Origin: Durusdinium trenchii
Lineage: Eukaryota; Sar; Dinophyceae; Suessiales; Symbiodiniaceae
Direction: 5' to 3'
DNA length: 64,000 nucleotides
NCBI GenBank assembly: GCA_963970005.1
Contig: CAXAMN010001203.1
Span: forward strand, 111,505-175,504
The number at the start of each line of letters is the position of its first letter. Within the stretch, counting starts at the first letter, position 1. The notes under the pieces were generated by a model that saw only the letters and a list, made by a program, of their open reading frames with translations, made no database searches and was not told the DNA's origin. Positions 33,521 through 41,979 of the stretch are shown piece after piece. A program made the position numbers and the translations under genes.

Positions 33521-34533
33521 TGGCGGTGGACATCATGGGTCCGTTTGAGCAGGGGCGAGACCTTGGGTTAAACCAGTGGTGCAAGTATGTGATGGTGGCG
33601 ACAATCCCGGTGCCGATTGCGAAGGATCTAGCTGGGGCACCAGAAGAACCGCTGGACCATGAGGCGGAGGTCAAGGATGTGGTGGAGATTGAGGAGGAGA
33701 AGGAAGACGTAGAGATGGCGACCGAGGAGCAGGTGATAGAGCTCAACATGAAAGCGGCACTGGAACGAGCTCAGGAAGAGGTTCCTCTACAGAATCTCAC
33801 GATTGCAGAGCCGATGCAATCTCGAGGGGTGGAGGACATCGTGCAGGCGCTCTCCAAGGTGCATGCCCACTACAGGATGTTGGGGGTGCGGCCATGTCGG
33901 CTGCATTCGGACAGGGAGAAGTCCTTCCTCACAAAGGCTGTGGCCAGGTGGGTTCAGGCCCGGGAGATGGTCCACACGATGACATCAGGTGATGATAGCC
34001 AGTCAAATGGCAGGGTGGAGGCAGAGCTTCTGCAGCTCAAGCGAAGGATGAGGCTCCTTCTTCACGCCAGCAAGGTGGAGGCGTCGCTCTGGCCATGCGC
34101 ACTGAGGCATGCCGCTACTCAACGACTTCGCATACAACTTCAGAGGCTGGGAGTGGGATCGAAGCCAATGGTCAACTTCGGATCGATGGTCATGGCTAAA
34201 GCCAAGAGATGGCATCACAAAACGGGAGAGCTGACCAACCCGTTCAAGAGAGTGCAGGTGTTGGGACCAAGTCCGTTGATGTCATCTGGTTGGGTAGCCA
34301 AGGACAAACAGAACAGAATTCAACATCTTCGGACGGTGGTGACCCCTTCGAAAACCTTGGAAGCGGTACTGGAGCTGCAGGAGGTGGACCTCAAGGACAA
34401 GGGCATCAGACATCGACTGACAGGAAAACAGTCCTTCGACCCGCACCCACTAAAAGATGTGGTGGCTCGACATTTTGATGCAGGAGTCCAACCAGCTCTT
34501 CGAGTACTACGAGCTGGGGGGGGAGACCACTGA
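33406..34533 (+). CDS. pol: Integrase catalytic core and C-terminal region
   Basis: 375 residues; the integrase reading begins near residue 35. The catalytic triad is visible: Asp42 in VMAVDIMGPF, Asp169 in RLHSDREKSF, Glu205 in NGRVEAELLQLKR. Asp169 and Glu205 are separated by 35 residues, the D,D(35)E spacing of retroviral-type integrases. A Glu-rich insert (about 78-130) separates the first two Asp residues. The region after 250 (FGSMVMAKAKRWHHK, VQVLGP) matches the post-core part of dinoflagellate copia proteins. The ORF ends just after a run of eight G at 34516-34523, where the neighbouring frame takes over. The protein integrates element cDNA. Confidence 0.9.
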   Translation: MEEAHQAGARSLQERLSGLCGSDGVLQPTSRNASSAFVMAVDIMGPFEQGRDLGLNQWCKYVMVATIPVPIAKDLAGAPEEPLDHEAEVKDVVEIEEEKEDVEMATEEQVIELNMKAALERAQEEVPLQNLTIAEPMQSRGVEDIVQALSKVHAHYRMLGVRPCRLHSDREKSFLTKAVARWVQAREMVHTMTSGDDSQSNGRVEAELLQLKRRMRLLLHASKVEASLWPCALRHAATQRLRIQLQRLGVGSKPMVNFGSMVMAKAKRWHHKTGELTNPFKRVQVLGPSPLMSSGWVAKDKQNRIQHLRTVVTPSKTLEAVLELQEVDLKDKGIRHRLTGKQSFDPHPLKDVVARHFDAGVQPALRVLRAGGGDH

Positions 34534-36676
34534 ACCCACTGAACCGGTGATAGACCCTGGGAGCAGTCCAATTTTGGAAAATTCGGAACCTACTCCATTG
34601 AACTCCTTATCGGTATGGCAACCTGGAGAGGATGTGAATGGCATGATGGACTCAACTGATCATCCAATGGAGTTAATGGTCGGGGGAGATGATGAAGAAG
34701 AGGTGGATGCCGTGGAGTTGGAGGTCTCCGGTCCGCTGAGGGACTACTTGCAGGAGTTGGAGCGGGACTTCAGTGGTGGTGGCCTGGAGTTTGTGGATGA
34801 TGAGGAGGATGTCGATGAGGTGGTCGATGAAACGGAGCCGGAGTCGGAAGGGGATGAGTCGGGGTGGAGAGCCTGGGAGTGCCTTGGGGAGCTGGCGATG
34901 GTGTGTTGTGGAGATTGCGGACTCCTCCAGCCCAGGCATCCTCATCAGGTCCCGACTGAGAACCCAAGAGATATTCGCGGCTGTGGGGTGGTGATGAGTT
35001 CCATGCAGGCAGCAGTGGAAGGCACGCTGGACTTGGTCGAGGCGACCCAGATTTCCTGTGGCTTCTGTGGTGGCAACCTTGAGTATGTAGATGATTACCG
35101 AGAGCGGCGGACTGGAGGGCTATGGAAGGGCTCCAACTGCTCTTGGGATCAAGCTGAGGAGTGGCACGCCATGGAGGTGAGGTCCCACTTGCTCATGAAG
35201 AGGTTGTGGAGTGAAGAGTTGCGCCATCAGGCCATTGGAGAAGAGCAGGGCCGTCAGAGAGGGCGATGGATGGCTGCTTTGGAGGCTGGACTACTGGTGC
35301 AAGAAGATCATTTGGAGGACCAACATCGTAAGCTGGAGTCGGTGAGGTTGGCTGCGGTGAAGAATGAAGCAGGATTGGAGCTGCAGGATCCTGGAGCTCC
35401 TCCTCCGGCGGTGTTGCAAACCTATGCAGTACCTCTTCAACGAGTCCGACAGGAGCTTGCGGCGTGGGTGCCCCCGATGACGGATGAGTACCAGTCATTG
35501 ATTGAGGGAACGCGGGCATTGAGTCCGACAACTATGGAAGAGTTGGAGAAGGATCCATTGTTTGAGGCGATGGAGGTAGCGCCTGGGATGTTGGTTCCAA
35601 CTATTAAGGCACCACATGGGAAGAAGCGAGCGCGCATTGTGGTCTGTGGTAACCGGCTTGAAGCGCTGGATGGCAGTGGAGCCGCAACTTCAGGCAAGGA
35701 GGAGTCCCAGAACTTGTACGCTGGCGGAGCTGACGGAACAACAATCCGATGCCTTCTTCGGAAAGCTGCGGCAATGAGCTGGGAAATCGCAACTTGCGAT
35801 GTCAAGACGGCTTTCCTTCTGGCACCTAGGGAGGATTCCAGTCGACGATTGGTGGTGGTGAAACCGCCGCGCATTTTGGTGGAAGCTGGCATTGTTGGAC
35901 CTCGGGAGCTATGGCGGGTGCAGCACGCCCTCTATGGGCTTCGATCCTCGCCAGCCGACTGGGCAACCTATCGAAATCGGCTGATGAGATCCTTTCAATG
36001 GCAACATGAAGGGGCGGCTTTGGAGCTTCGGGAGACGCCGGAACCTAACCTTTGGAAGATTGTTGAGAGAAGACCACTGGATCAGGAGGAACCGCCTCCG
36101 AAGGGATTCATTGGGGTCTATGTGGATGACTTCATTGTCGTTGGTGCCAAGGACATTGTGAAGGGAGCCTTGAGCAGGATCGAGATGGAGTGGAAGTGCA
36201 GCCCAGCGGAGTGGGTCAACAGCGACAGATGGACGAAGTTTAGTGGATTCGAGCTGAGATGGAGTTCCGCAGATGAGGACAGTGGGCTCTATGTGGGGCA
36301 ACAGGCTTACATCCAAGAGCTCCTGAGTAGGCATCCTTCAGTGACCCCTGCTACAGTGCCCTTTCCTGGGGTGCCGGATGAAGAGCCGGAGGCGGAGGTT
36401 ACGTTGGAGGACGTGAGAAAGGCGCAGGCCGTGGTGGGTGAACTACTGTGGGTGTCAGTGAGGAGCCGACCTGACCTGGCTTATGGAGTGGCTTGGATGG
36501 GCAGACAAGTGACCCGAACACCAAGGCGGGTCTTGGAGTATGGAAGTCACATGTTGGGATATTTGAAAACCACACTGGCATGGTCGCTTCATTATGGACG
36601 AGCACGGTCTTCAATCCCCGGGGAAGATGTTGGGTCGGAGGAGGAACCCATCACTGAACCTAGCCCTGAGTTGTGA
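34457..36676 (+). CDS. pol: Reverse transcriptase with acidic linker and zinc-ribbon-like segment
   Basis: 739 residues. Residues 70-135 are strongly acidic. C151-x2-C154 and C201-x2-C204 form a CxxCG pair like a zinc ribbon. The RT domain runs from about 330: RARIVVCGN (391-399), CDVKTAFLLAP with Asp448 (motif A), ALYGLRSSPADW (491-502, motif B) and VYVDDFIVV with Asp557 and Asp558 (motif C). GELLWVSVRSRPDLAYGVAW (661-680) is the copia connection region. After LHYGRA (711-716) the expected RNase H acidic residues and the TAEAE-type motif are absent; the ORF ends in a short acidic, Pro-containing tail. All RT catalytic Asp residues are present. Confidence 0.93.
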   Translation: MWWLDILMQESNQLFEYYELGGETTEPTEPVIDPGSSPILENSEPTPLNSLSVWQPGEDVNGMMDSTDHPMELMVGGDDEEEVDAVELEVSGPLRDYLQELERDFSGGGLEFVDDEEDVDEVVDETEPESEGDESGWRAWECLGELAMVCCGDCGLLQPRHPHQVPTENPRDIRGCGVVMSSMQAAVEGTLDLVEATQISCGFCGGNLEYVDDYRERRTGGLWKGSNCSWDQAEEWHAMEVRSHLLMKRLWSEELRHQAIGEEQGRQRGRWMAALEAGLLVQEDHLEDQHRKLESVRLAAVKNEAGLELQDPGAPPPAVLQTYAVPLQRVRQELAAWVPPMTDEYQSLIEGTRALSPTTMEELEKDPLFEAMEVAPGMLVPTIKAPHGKKRARIVVCGNRLEALDGSGAATSGKEESQNLYAGGADGTTIRCLLRKAAAMSWEIATCDVKTAFLLAPREDSSRRLVVVKPPRILVEAGIVGPRELWRVQHALYGLRSSPADWATYRNRLMRSFQWQHEGAALELRETPEPNLWKIVERRPLDQEEPPPKGFIGVYVDDFIVVGAKDIVKGALSRIEMEWKCSPAEWVNSDRWTKFSGFELRWSSADEDSGLYVGQQAYIQELLSRHPSVTPATVPFPGVPDEEPEAEVTLEDVRKAQAVVGELLWVSVRSRPDLAYGVAWMGRQVTRTPRRVLEYGSHMLGYLKTTLAWSLHYGRARSSIPGEDVGSEEEPITEPSPEL
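34907..35068 (+). other. Zinc-ribbon-like CxxCG pair between integrase and RT
   Basis: Within the RT ORF, CGDCGLLQPRHPH (from residue 151) and CGFCGGNLEY (from residue 201) give two CxxCG knuckles 47 residues apart, with two His near the first. Zinc ribbons commonly use this arrangement. The function is unknown; nucleic-acid or protein binding is a guess. Confidence 0.4.
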
Positions 36677-37314
36677 GCCATGGCGGCAACCCTAAGAGGG
36701 CGCGATTGGCCGCTCTGAGAGGGGAACATTCAGCAGAACTTGGAGGGGCATCGTCAACGACCACTGGAGAGGCTCCAGCGGTGGATTATGATCGACCCTG
36801 GACCTGGAGGAGATTTACCATGCCTTCGAGGGGTCAAGACCGGTGGGACCGACTTCCCGGAGGGTGGTGGGTCAGGCACCATGTGAGGCAGAGAATGAGA
36901 CCTTTCCATCCAATCCATCGACGAACACCCATGGATTGTAGCCACATTCAAGATCGGAGAATCACCGTGTTGTGGTGTCATGGAGAAAGGGTGATCAGAG
37001 ATGATGATTGGAGGAGAGACACGCAGCCACCTGCGAGGGATGCCTGGGTGGGATACACATTTTTTCGGGATCTTCATCCAGACCCAACAGCGGGGACTTT
37101 GACTTCGACATCCAGTTCCTCGACTACCAGAGGGCAGGGCGATCGGACGTCTTCATCGATGAGCAGTTCATTGACCTCCGGGCCACCGCCAATGCCGGGC
37201 ATTGCGGAACATGGTCCAGTGGCTGAAGGGTTGCCTCAAGATGTCCGACCGGATCGTCAGGAACCAGAACCAGATCCTATGGAAACTACGTCGGAGCTCA
37301 GTATACGAGGATGA
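36673..37314 (+). CDS. Unassigned C-terminal ORF of the element, part 1
   Basis: 213 residues from GTG; the first in-frame ATG is at 36820 (residue 50). It overlaps the RT stop, and its frame opens only after a TGA at 36667-36669, so it may be continuous with RT through a -1 change. The product is rich in Arg, Pro, Ser and Asp. A segment near residues 95-130 (ITVLWCHGERVIRDDDWRR, then AWVGYTFF) resembles tail regions I associate with dinoflagellate copia polyproteins, but no named domain is recognised. It occupies the place where RNase H would be expected. Confidence 0.5.
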   Translation: MSHGGNPKRARLAALRGEHSAELGGASSTTTGEAPAVDYDRPWTWRRFTMPSRGQDRWDRLPGGWWVRHHVRQRMRPFHPIHRRTPMDCSHIQDRRITVLWCHGERVIRDDDWRRDTQPPARDAWVGYTFFRDLHPDPTAGTLTSTSSSSTTRGQGDRTSSSMSSSLTSGPPPMPGIAEHGPVAEGLPQDVRPDRQEPEPDPMETTSELSIRG

Positions 37315-37922
37315 CTGAGGGAATGAGCAGCAGTGGTCTTGGTGGCTATGGGCAGGGGCTTCGTGGACATCAACAGCGAGGCGAGGTCGAAGGCTCGGGA
37401 ACCTCGGGAGAGTCTCAAGAGCTCTCCTTAGTGAGTGAGGAAATTGACAGAGGGTGGGACTACGACCCAGCCTACTGGGCACAAGGACCTGGAGGACATG
37501 ATGGAACTACGCTGGAGGATGATGTACGGGATGATTGGCTGGCGTTCATGCGGGACTTGACCGTTGATGCGGGGTCCCCTGTGGAGAACCGGCCGGTGGA
37601 GAGTGAGTCGAGCAGTGCAGAAAGACCTGACTGGAGGAGAACTCTGGCCAGTGAGGATGAAGAACCGCCAACCTTGGACGAGATGACCGCTCAAGGGTGG
37701 AGGGTGGTGCGAAGCAACTTGGCACCCCCGAATCGAGAAATCTACAGAGGACCGGATCCTGTACTACCACCAGCTGAGGACCAAGATCAGGAGACGCCAA
37801 CTTGGATGGGGGTGTCTACGCAGATGCCAGTGAGGCCCAGGTTAAATGACCCTTGGGAGCCGCGTCGCGGTTTTTCTGGAACCTCAAGGGTTCGTGAAGA
37901 CTCAAGCGAGTCAGATGATTAG
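37311..37922 (+). CDS. Unassigned C-terminal ORF of the element, part 2
   Basis: 203 residues from an ATG that overlaps the preceding stop as ATGA (37311-37314). The product is acidic, with many Asp, Glu, Ser and Pro; DDVRDDWLAFMRDL near residue 70 and TAQGWRVVRSNLAPPNREIY near 128 are its most ordered-looking parts. It ends 24 bases before the polypurine tract and is therefore part of the element. No family is recognised. It may be the displaced C-terminus of the same polyprotein or a separate product made by reinitiation. Confidence 0.5.
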   Translation: MTEGMSSSGLGGYGQGLRGHQQRGEVEGSGTSGESQELSLVSEEIDRGWDYDPAYWAQGPGGHDGTTLEDDVRDDWLAFMRDLTVDAGSPVENRPVESESSSAERPDWRRTLASEDEEPPTLDEMTAQGWRVVRSNLAPPNREIYRGPDPVLPPAEDQDQETPTWMGVSTQMPVRPRLNDPWEPRRGFSGTSRVREDSSESDD

Positions 37923-37945
37923 CTCTCAATGGCTTGAACCAAGCC

Positions 37946-37954
37946 AGGGGGGAG
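37946..37954 (+). promoter_or_regulatory. Polypurine tract (plus-strand primer)
   Basis: AGGGGGGAG abuts the TG of the 3' LTR, the expected place and composition for the plus-strand DNA primer. It lies 24 bases after the stop codon of the last ORF of the element. Confidence 0.8.
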
Positions 37955-38091
37955 TGTGATTCATGAAGTGCACAAATCAAAAAGTGTACAACCACACCTC
38001 GTAGAAAGCCAAGCGCTACGAGTGTTTTCGTCTTACTTTGGCTCAAGGTTGAAAAGGCCCGACGCGCTGGGCATCCCATTTCATAACCACA
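37955..38091 (+). repeat. 3' LTR (137 bp)
   Basis: It begins TGTGATTC directly after the purine run and ends AACCACA directly before the target duplication. It carries 19 bp near its 5' end (37959-37977) that the 5' LTR lacks; the rest matches the 5' LTR exactly. The spliced-leader-like string recurs at 38037-38047. The longer form is likely ancestral because it abuts the polypurine tract cleanly. Confidence 0.9.
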
Positions 38092-38096
38092 GAATC
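38092..38096. repeat. Target-site duplication GAATC, right copy
   Basis: Right partner of the 5-bp duplication at 30946-30950. Confidence 0.85.
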
Positions 38097-40220
38097 AAAC
38101 CAAGGGCGTAAAATGCCATCTATGGCGTTCCACGTGGAGTTGAATCCAAAAGATTAAGACCTTTTTGAAAATGCCCCAAAGGTCTGGCGAGAAATCTGGC
38201 GAGTCTGGCGACCTGTGAGTTCTGTTCAGGGTGGTGTTCGAAGGTACGACTGGACCAAACCTAAATAACTATGTCTCCAATCACGGTACCTGAGAAGGTA
38301 CAATACTCGAATTTCTTGGGTGGGATGCCCTTCATCCTGGTTCCAAACACCTTCAGCAGCCAGCCAGCATCATCGGAGCAATTTTAACGGAAGGCTGCAA
38401 ACCATCAGCGAAGCGGTTCTTCGACCGATCGGTCGATGTATTCAAGCGCCAGATGGTGGACGCTCCAGGTTCTTCGACCCAAAGAGCAGTCTCTGCCAGC
38501 ACCCTCCTGGCCAGGCTGTTAGTTGAGGGTTGTTGGACCCTAACAGGTCTCAATTGGTGACCTGGCAGTGAGGCTCCTGGTGGTGGTCTCAATTTTTTGG
38601 ATTCGACTCAACCCCCGAAGTCGAGGACACATGCCATTCACCAAGCAAGCGGAGCAAAGCACCAGCACGGAGCAAGCATCAGACACCTCTGAAAAGTTTC
38701 TGTCTCCTAAACGGCCCTTGGATGCGAATTAACAATGAAGTCTTCATCTCCTAGCCACTGTTTGTTTCATCATCTCCCGATGACTACTACGTTTCCCAGT
38801 TCCAAGGGGAATCCACGACTACGACGACTTTCTCGGGGGCGTCCTGCGCAATCCTTGCACCCAATTCGGAGCATCTCCACCATCGCTGGTCCACGCACGA
38901 CACGCACGTGCCGCACACATCGGAGCATCTCCACGGCCGCGGCCCTCCATCGCTCCGATCCATCCGATCCATCCGATCCTGAGCCTCCCCGCCAGACAGA
39001 GCAGAAGCACCAGGTAACCGAAGCTCCGAGGAGCTCCGAGTCCCATCCAGGGCAGAACAGGCGACGGTTCTCGACGCTTGGCGCGTGAAGAAAACAGGAC
39101 GGACTGTCCATACAGCTGATCGTAACCGGCTTCGTAGCGGCTTGCGAAGCCTTGAGAAATCCTGTTTTCATCAGCATGTTAGACCCAAGCCTATCACCAA
39201 GTAGTACAATCTAAACCTGGGATCTCCGCTTTCCATTGGGTTCAGCGGGTGGGACTGGAGTCCTGGAGTCCTGTTCGTCTGGCAGTGGGATGGGCCGTAG
39301 TTCTACACCCAGCCTCCTTTAGAGCCGGGTGGATGAAGGCCACGCTTCTGGCTTGTGGAAGCCCAGTGTGGATGCTACACGGCCTGGCCTCGATGAACGA
39401 AGTGTGGACTTCTACGAGCCGAGCCGCTAGACCCTCTGCACATTTGGAAGGAAAAACACCTTGATAAAGAGTGGCTTCAAGAAACGTCTGCAAAGCCTGG
39501 CTCTGATTTCTTCTATCCATGTCAACAAGTTCCCTACTCATCGAATTCAGGATGTTCTCGCACATACATGTCACAAGCAACCGTGGATTTGTTGGGAACC
39601 TGTTCGATCCTTTTTGGGGGGATCTGGGCTGGGTCCTTGGGGCCCCCCACTTCGCGTGGGTGGGCTGGAAGTGGTTCGTTCTTTGCTTCTTAAAGTCCAA
39701 ACAGCGAACCTCGCCGTCGCTTCTTGATCCAACGTAGCTGCGCTCGCACGTCGCGCACGTCGCGCACGTCGCGCACCGGTGGACCTGGACGGTCGTGTTG
39801 ATCGGGTGATATGAGGTGATACCGGGTGATATGGGGTGATACACCCTTCTAGGGTGTATGTTTAACCCTTTTCCGCCACGGGGGGGAAGATGGCATGCCC
39901 TTGATATGGCTGTGGCGTCAGTCCGCCACCACCAGGAGAGATGGTGGTGTTTCCCTGATGGTCTTTCGCATTCTTTCGCTACATAGTCAGACCAGAATCG
40001 ATTGAACTTAGGAGCCTGTCAAGACTTGAAACATTTAGAGACCTTTGCTTGCCACGGCTGGGGAACAGAAGAATTGCTTGCCAAATTGGCCCATTTCTTT
40101 CCCCGTGCAGTGACCCGAAGTGCAAACCTTCCCGTGATTGACGTGATTCTCTCAAAATGAAACCGGACATCTCTTCAGACTCTGCAGACCAAAAAAGAAA
40201 CGACCCAAAAAAAGGAGCTG
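38097..40220. other. Non-coding stretch after the retrotransposon
   Basis: It contains GATCCATCC and CGGAGCATCTCCAC duplications near 38870-38980, a CGCACGTCG array (39744-39778) and a GGGTGATATG array (39800-39845). No gene is recognised. Confidence 0.45.
39744..39845. repeat. Two adjacent short tandem arrays
   Basis: About four units of CGCACGTCG (39744-39778), then four imperfect units of GGGTGATAT(G/A) (about 39800-39845). Confidence 0.75.
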
Positions 40221-40224
40221 CAGT

Positions 40225-40321
40225 CCAGACACTCCATGGGACTGGTATATTTACCGATCAGTTGGGGTGGTGGTTTTGGGGGTCAATGTAGGCATATATG
40301 GCAGTCCCATGGAGTGTCTGG
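40225..40321. mobile_element. MITE family B, copy with perfect 20-bp ends
   Basis: 97 bp; the first 20 bases CCAGACACTCCATGGGACTG are exactly inverted at the right end. The interior reads GATCAGTTGGGGTGGTGG and GTCAATGTAGGC, the reverse of copy 1. It is the least decayed member and probably the youngest. Confidence 0.88.
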
Positions 40322-41013
40322 GTTATATAATTGAAAACGATTCTAAAAATGGCCAGGCACCATGTGTTACTTGTCCAGGTGCTCCAGTCAGTGGGGCCAC
40401 CGAGCCCGGAGGGTTCCACTTTCTGTCGATCTCAGTTGTTGGTCTCCACGCACATGGAATGACTCGACTTCGAAAGCGAAAGAGCACCATGTCCAGGCAC
40501 GGAGCCCTCACTTGGCGGGTCAAAACCCGGAGCCCGAAATCCTGGTAGGACCCGTCCTGTCTGTTCATTTCTCGGTGGTCCCTGCAGGCTCCCCCTATTG
40601 ACCCACGGCCACTTCTGTCACACACACGACATTCTTGCGCCCACCGGAGACCCGTTCACGCGCCCTTGTTCCACCCCCCCCCCCGCCGCCGCTCTCCCGC
40701 AGACCGCCGTCCCAGCCAAGACATGACATCGCCGTCCCGAGAAAACATCCCCCAGTGCATCTCAGGCAACCCACTATTATAAGGAACCAGGGATTTGTTC
40801 GGTCGGTTTTAGACGTTGAAACCACTGGTATACCAGCTATAGTGAGAACAGCCCCGAGTTCCGTGATGAGCGGTCAGGCACGAGAGGGGTACCCAGCCCC
40901 TGTGACCGAGACCCACCCAGGACCGACCGGACGAGGACGACCGGACTTGACCTGTTGACCGAAGGCGACAACGGTCAGAGTAGCGCGCTGCCTTGCTTCA
41001 CATGGAGAAAACA

Positions 41014-41099
41014 TGGATCTTCCAACTATGCCAAATGTCTGCCTTTTGGTTGACCTTTATGGATGAAAAAGCAGACATTTGGCATAGTTGGAAGATCCA
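41014..41099. mobile_element. Palindromic element with perfect 29-bp arms
   Basis: TGGATCTTCCAACTATGCCA and nine further bases (41014-41042) are exactly inverted at 41071-41099, with a 28-bp loop. A decayed relative lies at 14548-14610, so this is a repeat family. It would form a long double-stranded hairpin if transcribed. Confidence 0.88.
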
Positions 41100-41854
41100 G
41101 GACGTTTCAGAGTAGATGGCACTGGCACCGCAAGATGTCTTTGAGATGGGGGTCCACATACACCAAACTGAGGGCCCACATGCATGGGGAAGATGATGGA
41201 AGAACTGGATAGCCCTGGTCCGGGATCGCTCATAGCCCTGAGCTTCAGAGCTTCCAAAGAAGAACCTCAGACGCCGATTCGAAGTCCAAAGATTATGTTT
41301 TTTCCTACTGTAAAAGAAGTCCTAGACTATTCTTGACATATTATATATAGCCACTGTGAACTCCCTGAAATAAGTAGATCATCTCCAGCTTTCAACACCC
41401 CCCACCCCTCGGATTGCGGGCCACCAAAAACTACGAGCTCACCGGGCCCTTTCAAGCTCCTCGCGCTTCATTGTCGCGTGTGCTTTTTCTGCCCAGCAAG
41501 GAGCAAAAGGCGTCGGACAGTCGATGAAGGCGAAGATAAGTCTCGGGTCACAGGCGGAGGCCCCAAGAAAGGAGGAAGCAATCGTGATGTGTTCTTCTTA
41601 CAATTGGCCGTTTTGGTCAGATCTCTCTTTCACGCACAACGGTTTCGCATGGCCATGTGTTTGGGGGGCTGTGGCTTTCGCCTCCTTATGGCTTGCACAA
41701 AACCCAACGACCACCGGGGATGAGATGTCTTCTGCAAAACCATGTTCGCCTGCTAAAGCTCGATGTTCGCAGACAACATCAGGTTTCAGATCCTCTCTTC
41801 TCCACAAATGTAAACATACAAAAAAATATACTACTGGTCCGGTATATATAGAGT

Positions 41855-41977
41855 GGATTATGCGTTAGCAGTATAGTGAGAGTAGCTGATTACAGATTGA
41901 TTATGCGTTGGCAGTAGTGAGAGTAGCTGATTATAGATTGGATTATGCGTTAGCAGTAGTGAGAGTAGCTGATCATG
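41855..41977. repeat. About 42-bp tandem repeat, three units
   Basis: Units contain GATTATGCGTTAGCAGTAGT and GAGAGTAGCTGAT. The first has a 2-bp insertion and the third is truncated. Confidence 0.88.
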
Positions 41978-41979
41978 TC

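Larger units (their letters stand above)
30951..38091 (+). mobile_element. Ty1/copia-type LTR retrotransposon, dinoflagellate lineage
   Basis: A structurally complete LTR element of 7,141 bp. It is bounded by LTRs that begin TG and end CA, flanked by the 5-bp direct repeat GAATC, with a primer site directly after the 5' LTR and a purine run directly before the 3' LTR. The domain order Gag, pre-integrase, integrase, reverse transcriptase is the copia order (integrase before RT), which separates it from Ty3/gypsy. The coding part is broken over several frames and lacks visible protease and RNase H motifs. The 115 bp shared by the two LTRs is identical, which suggests recent insertion. The copy is probably non-autonomous unless the frame changes are assembly errors. 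Confidence 0.93.
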
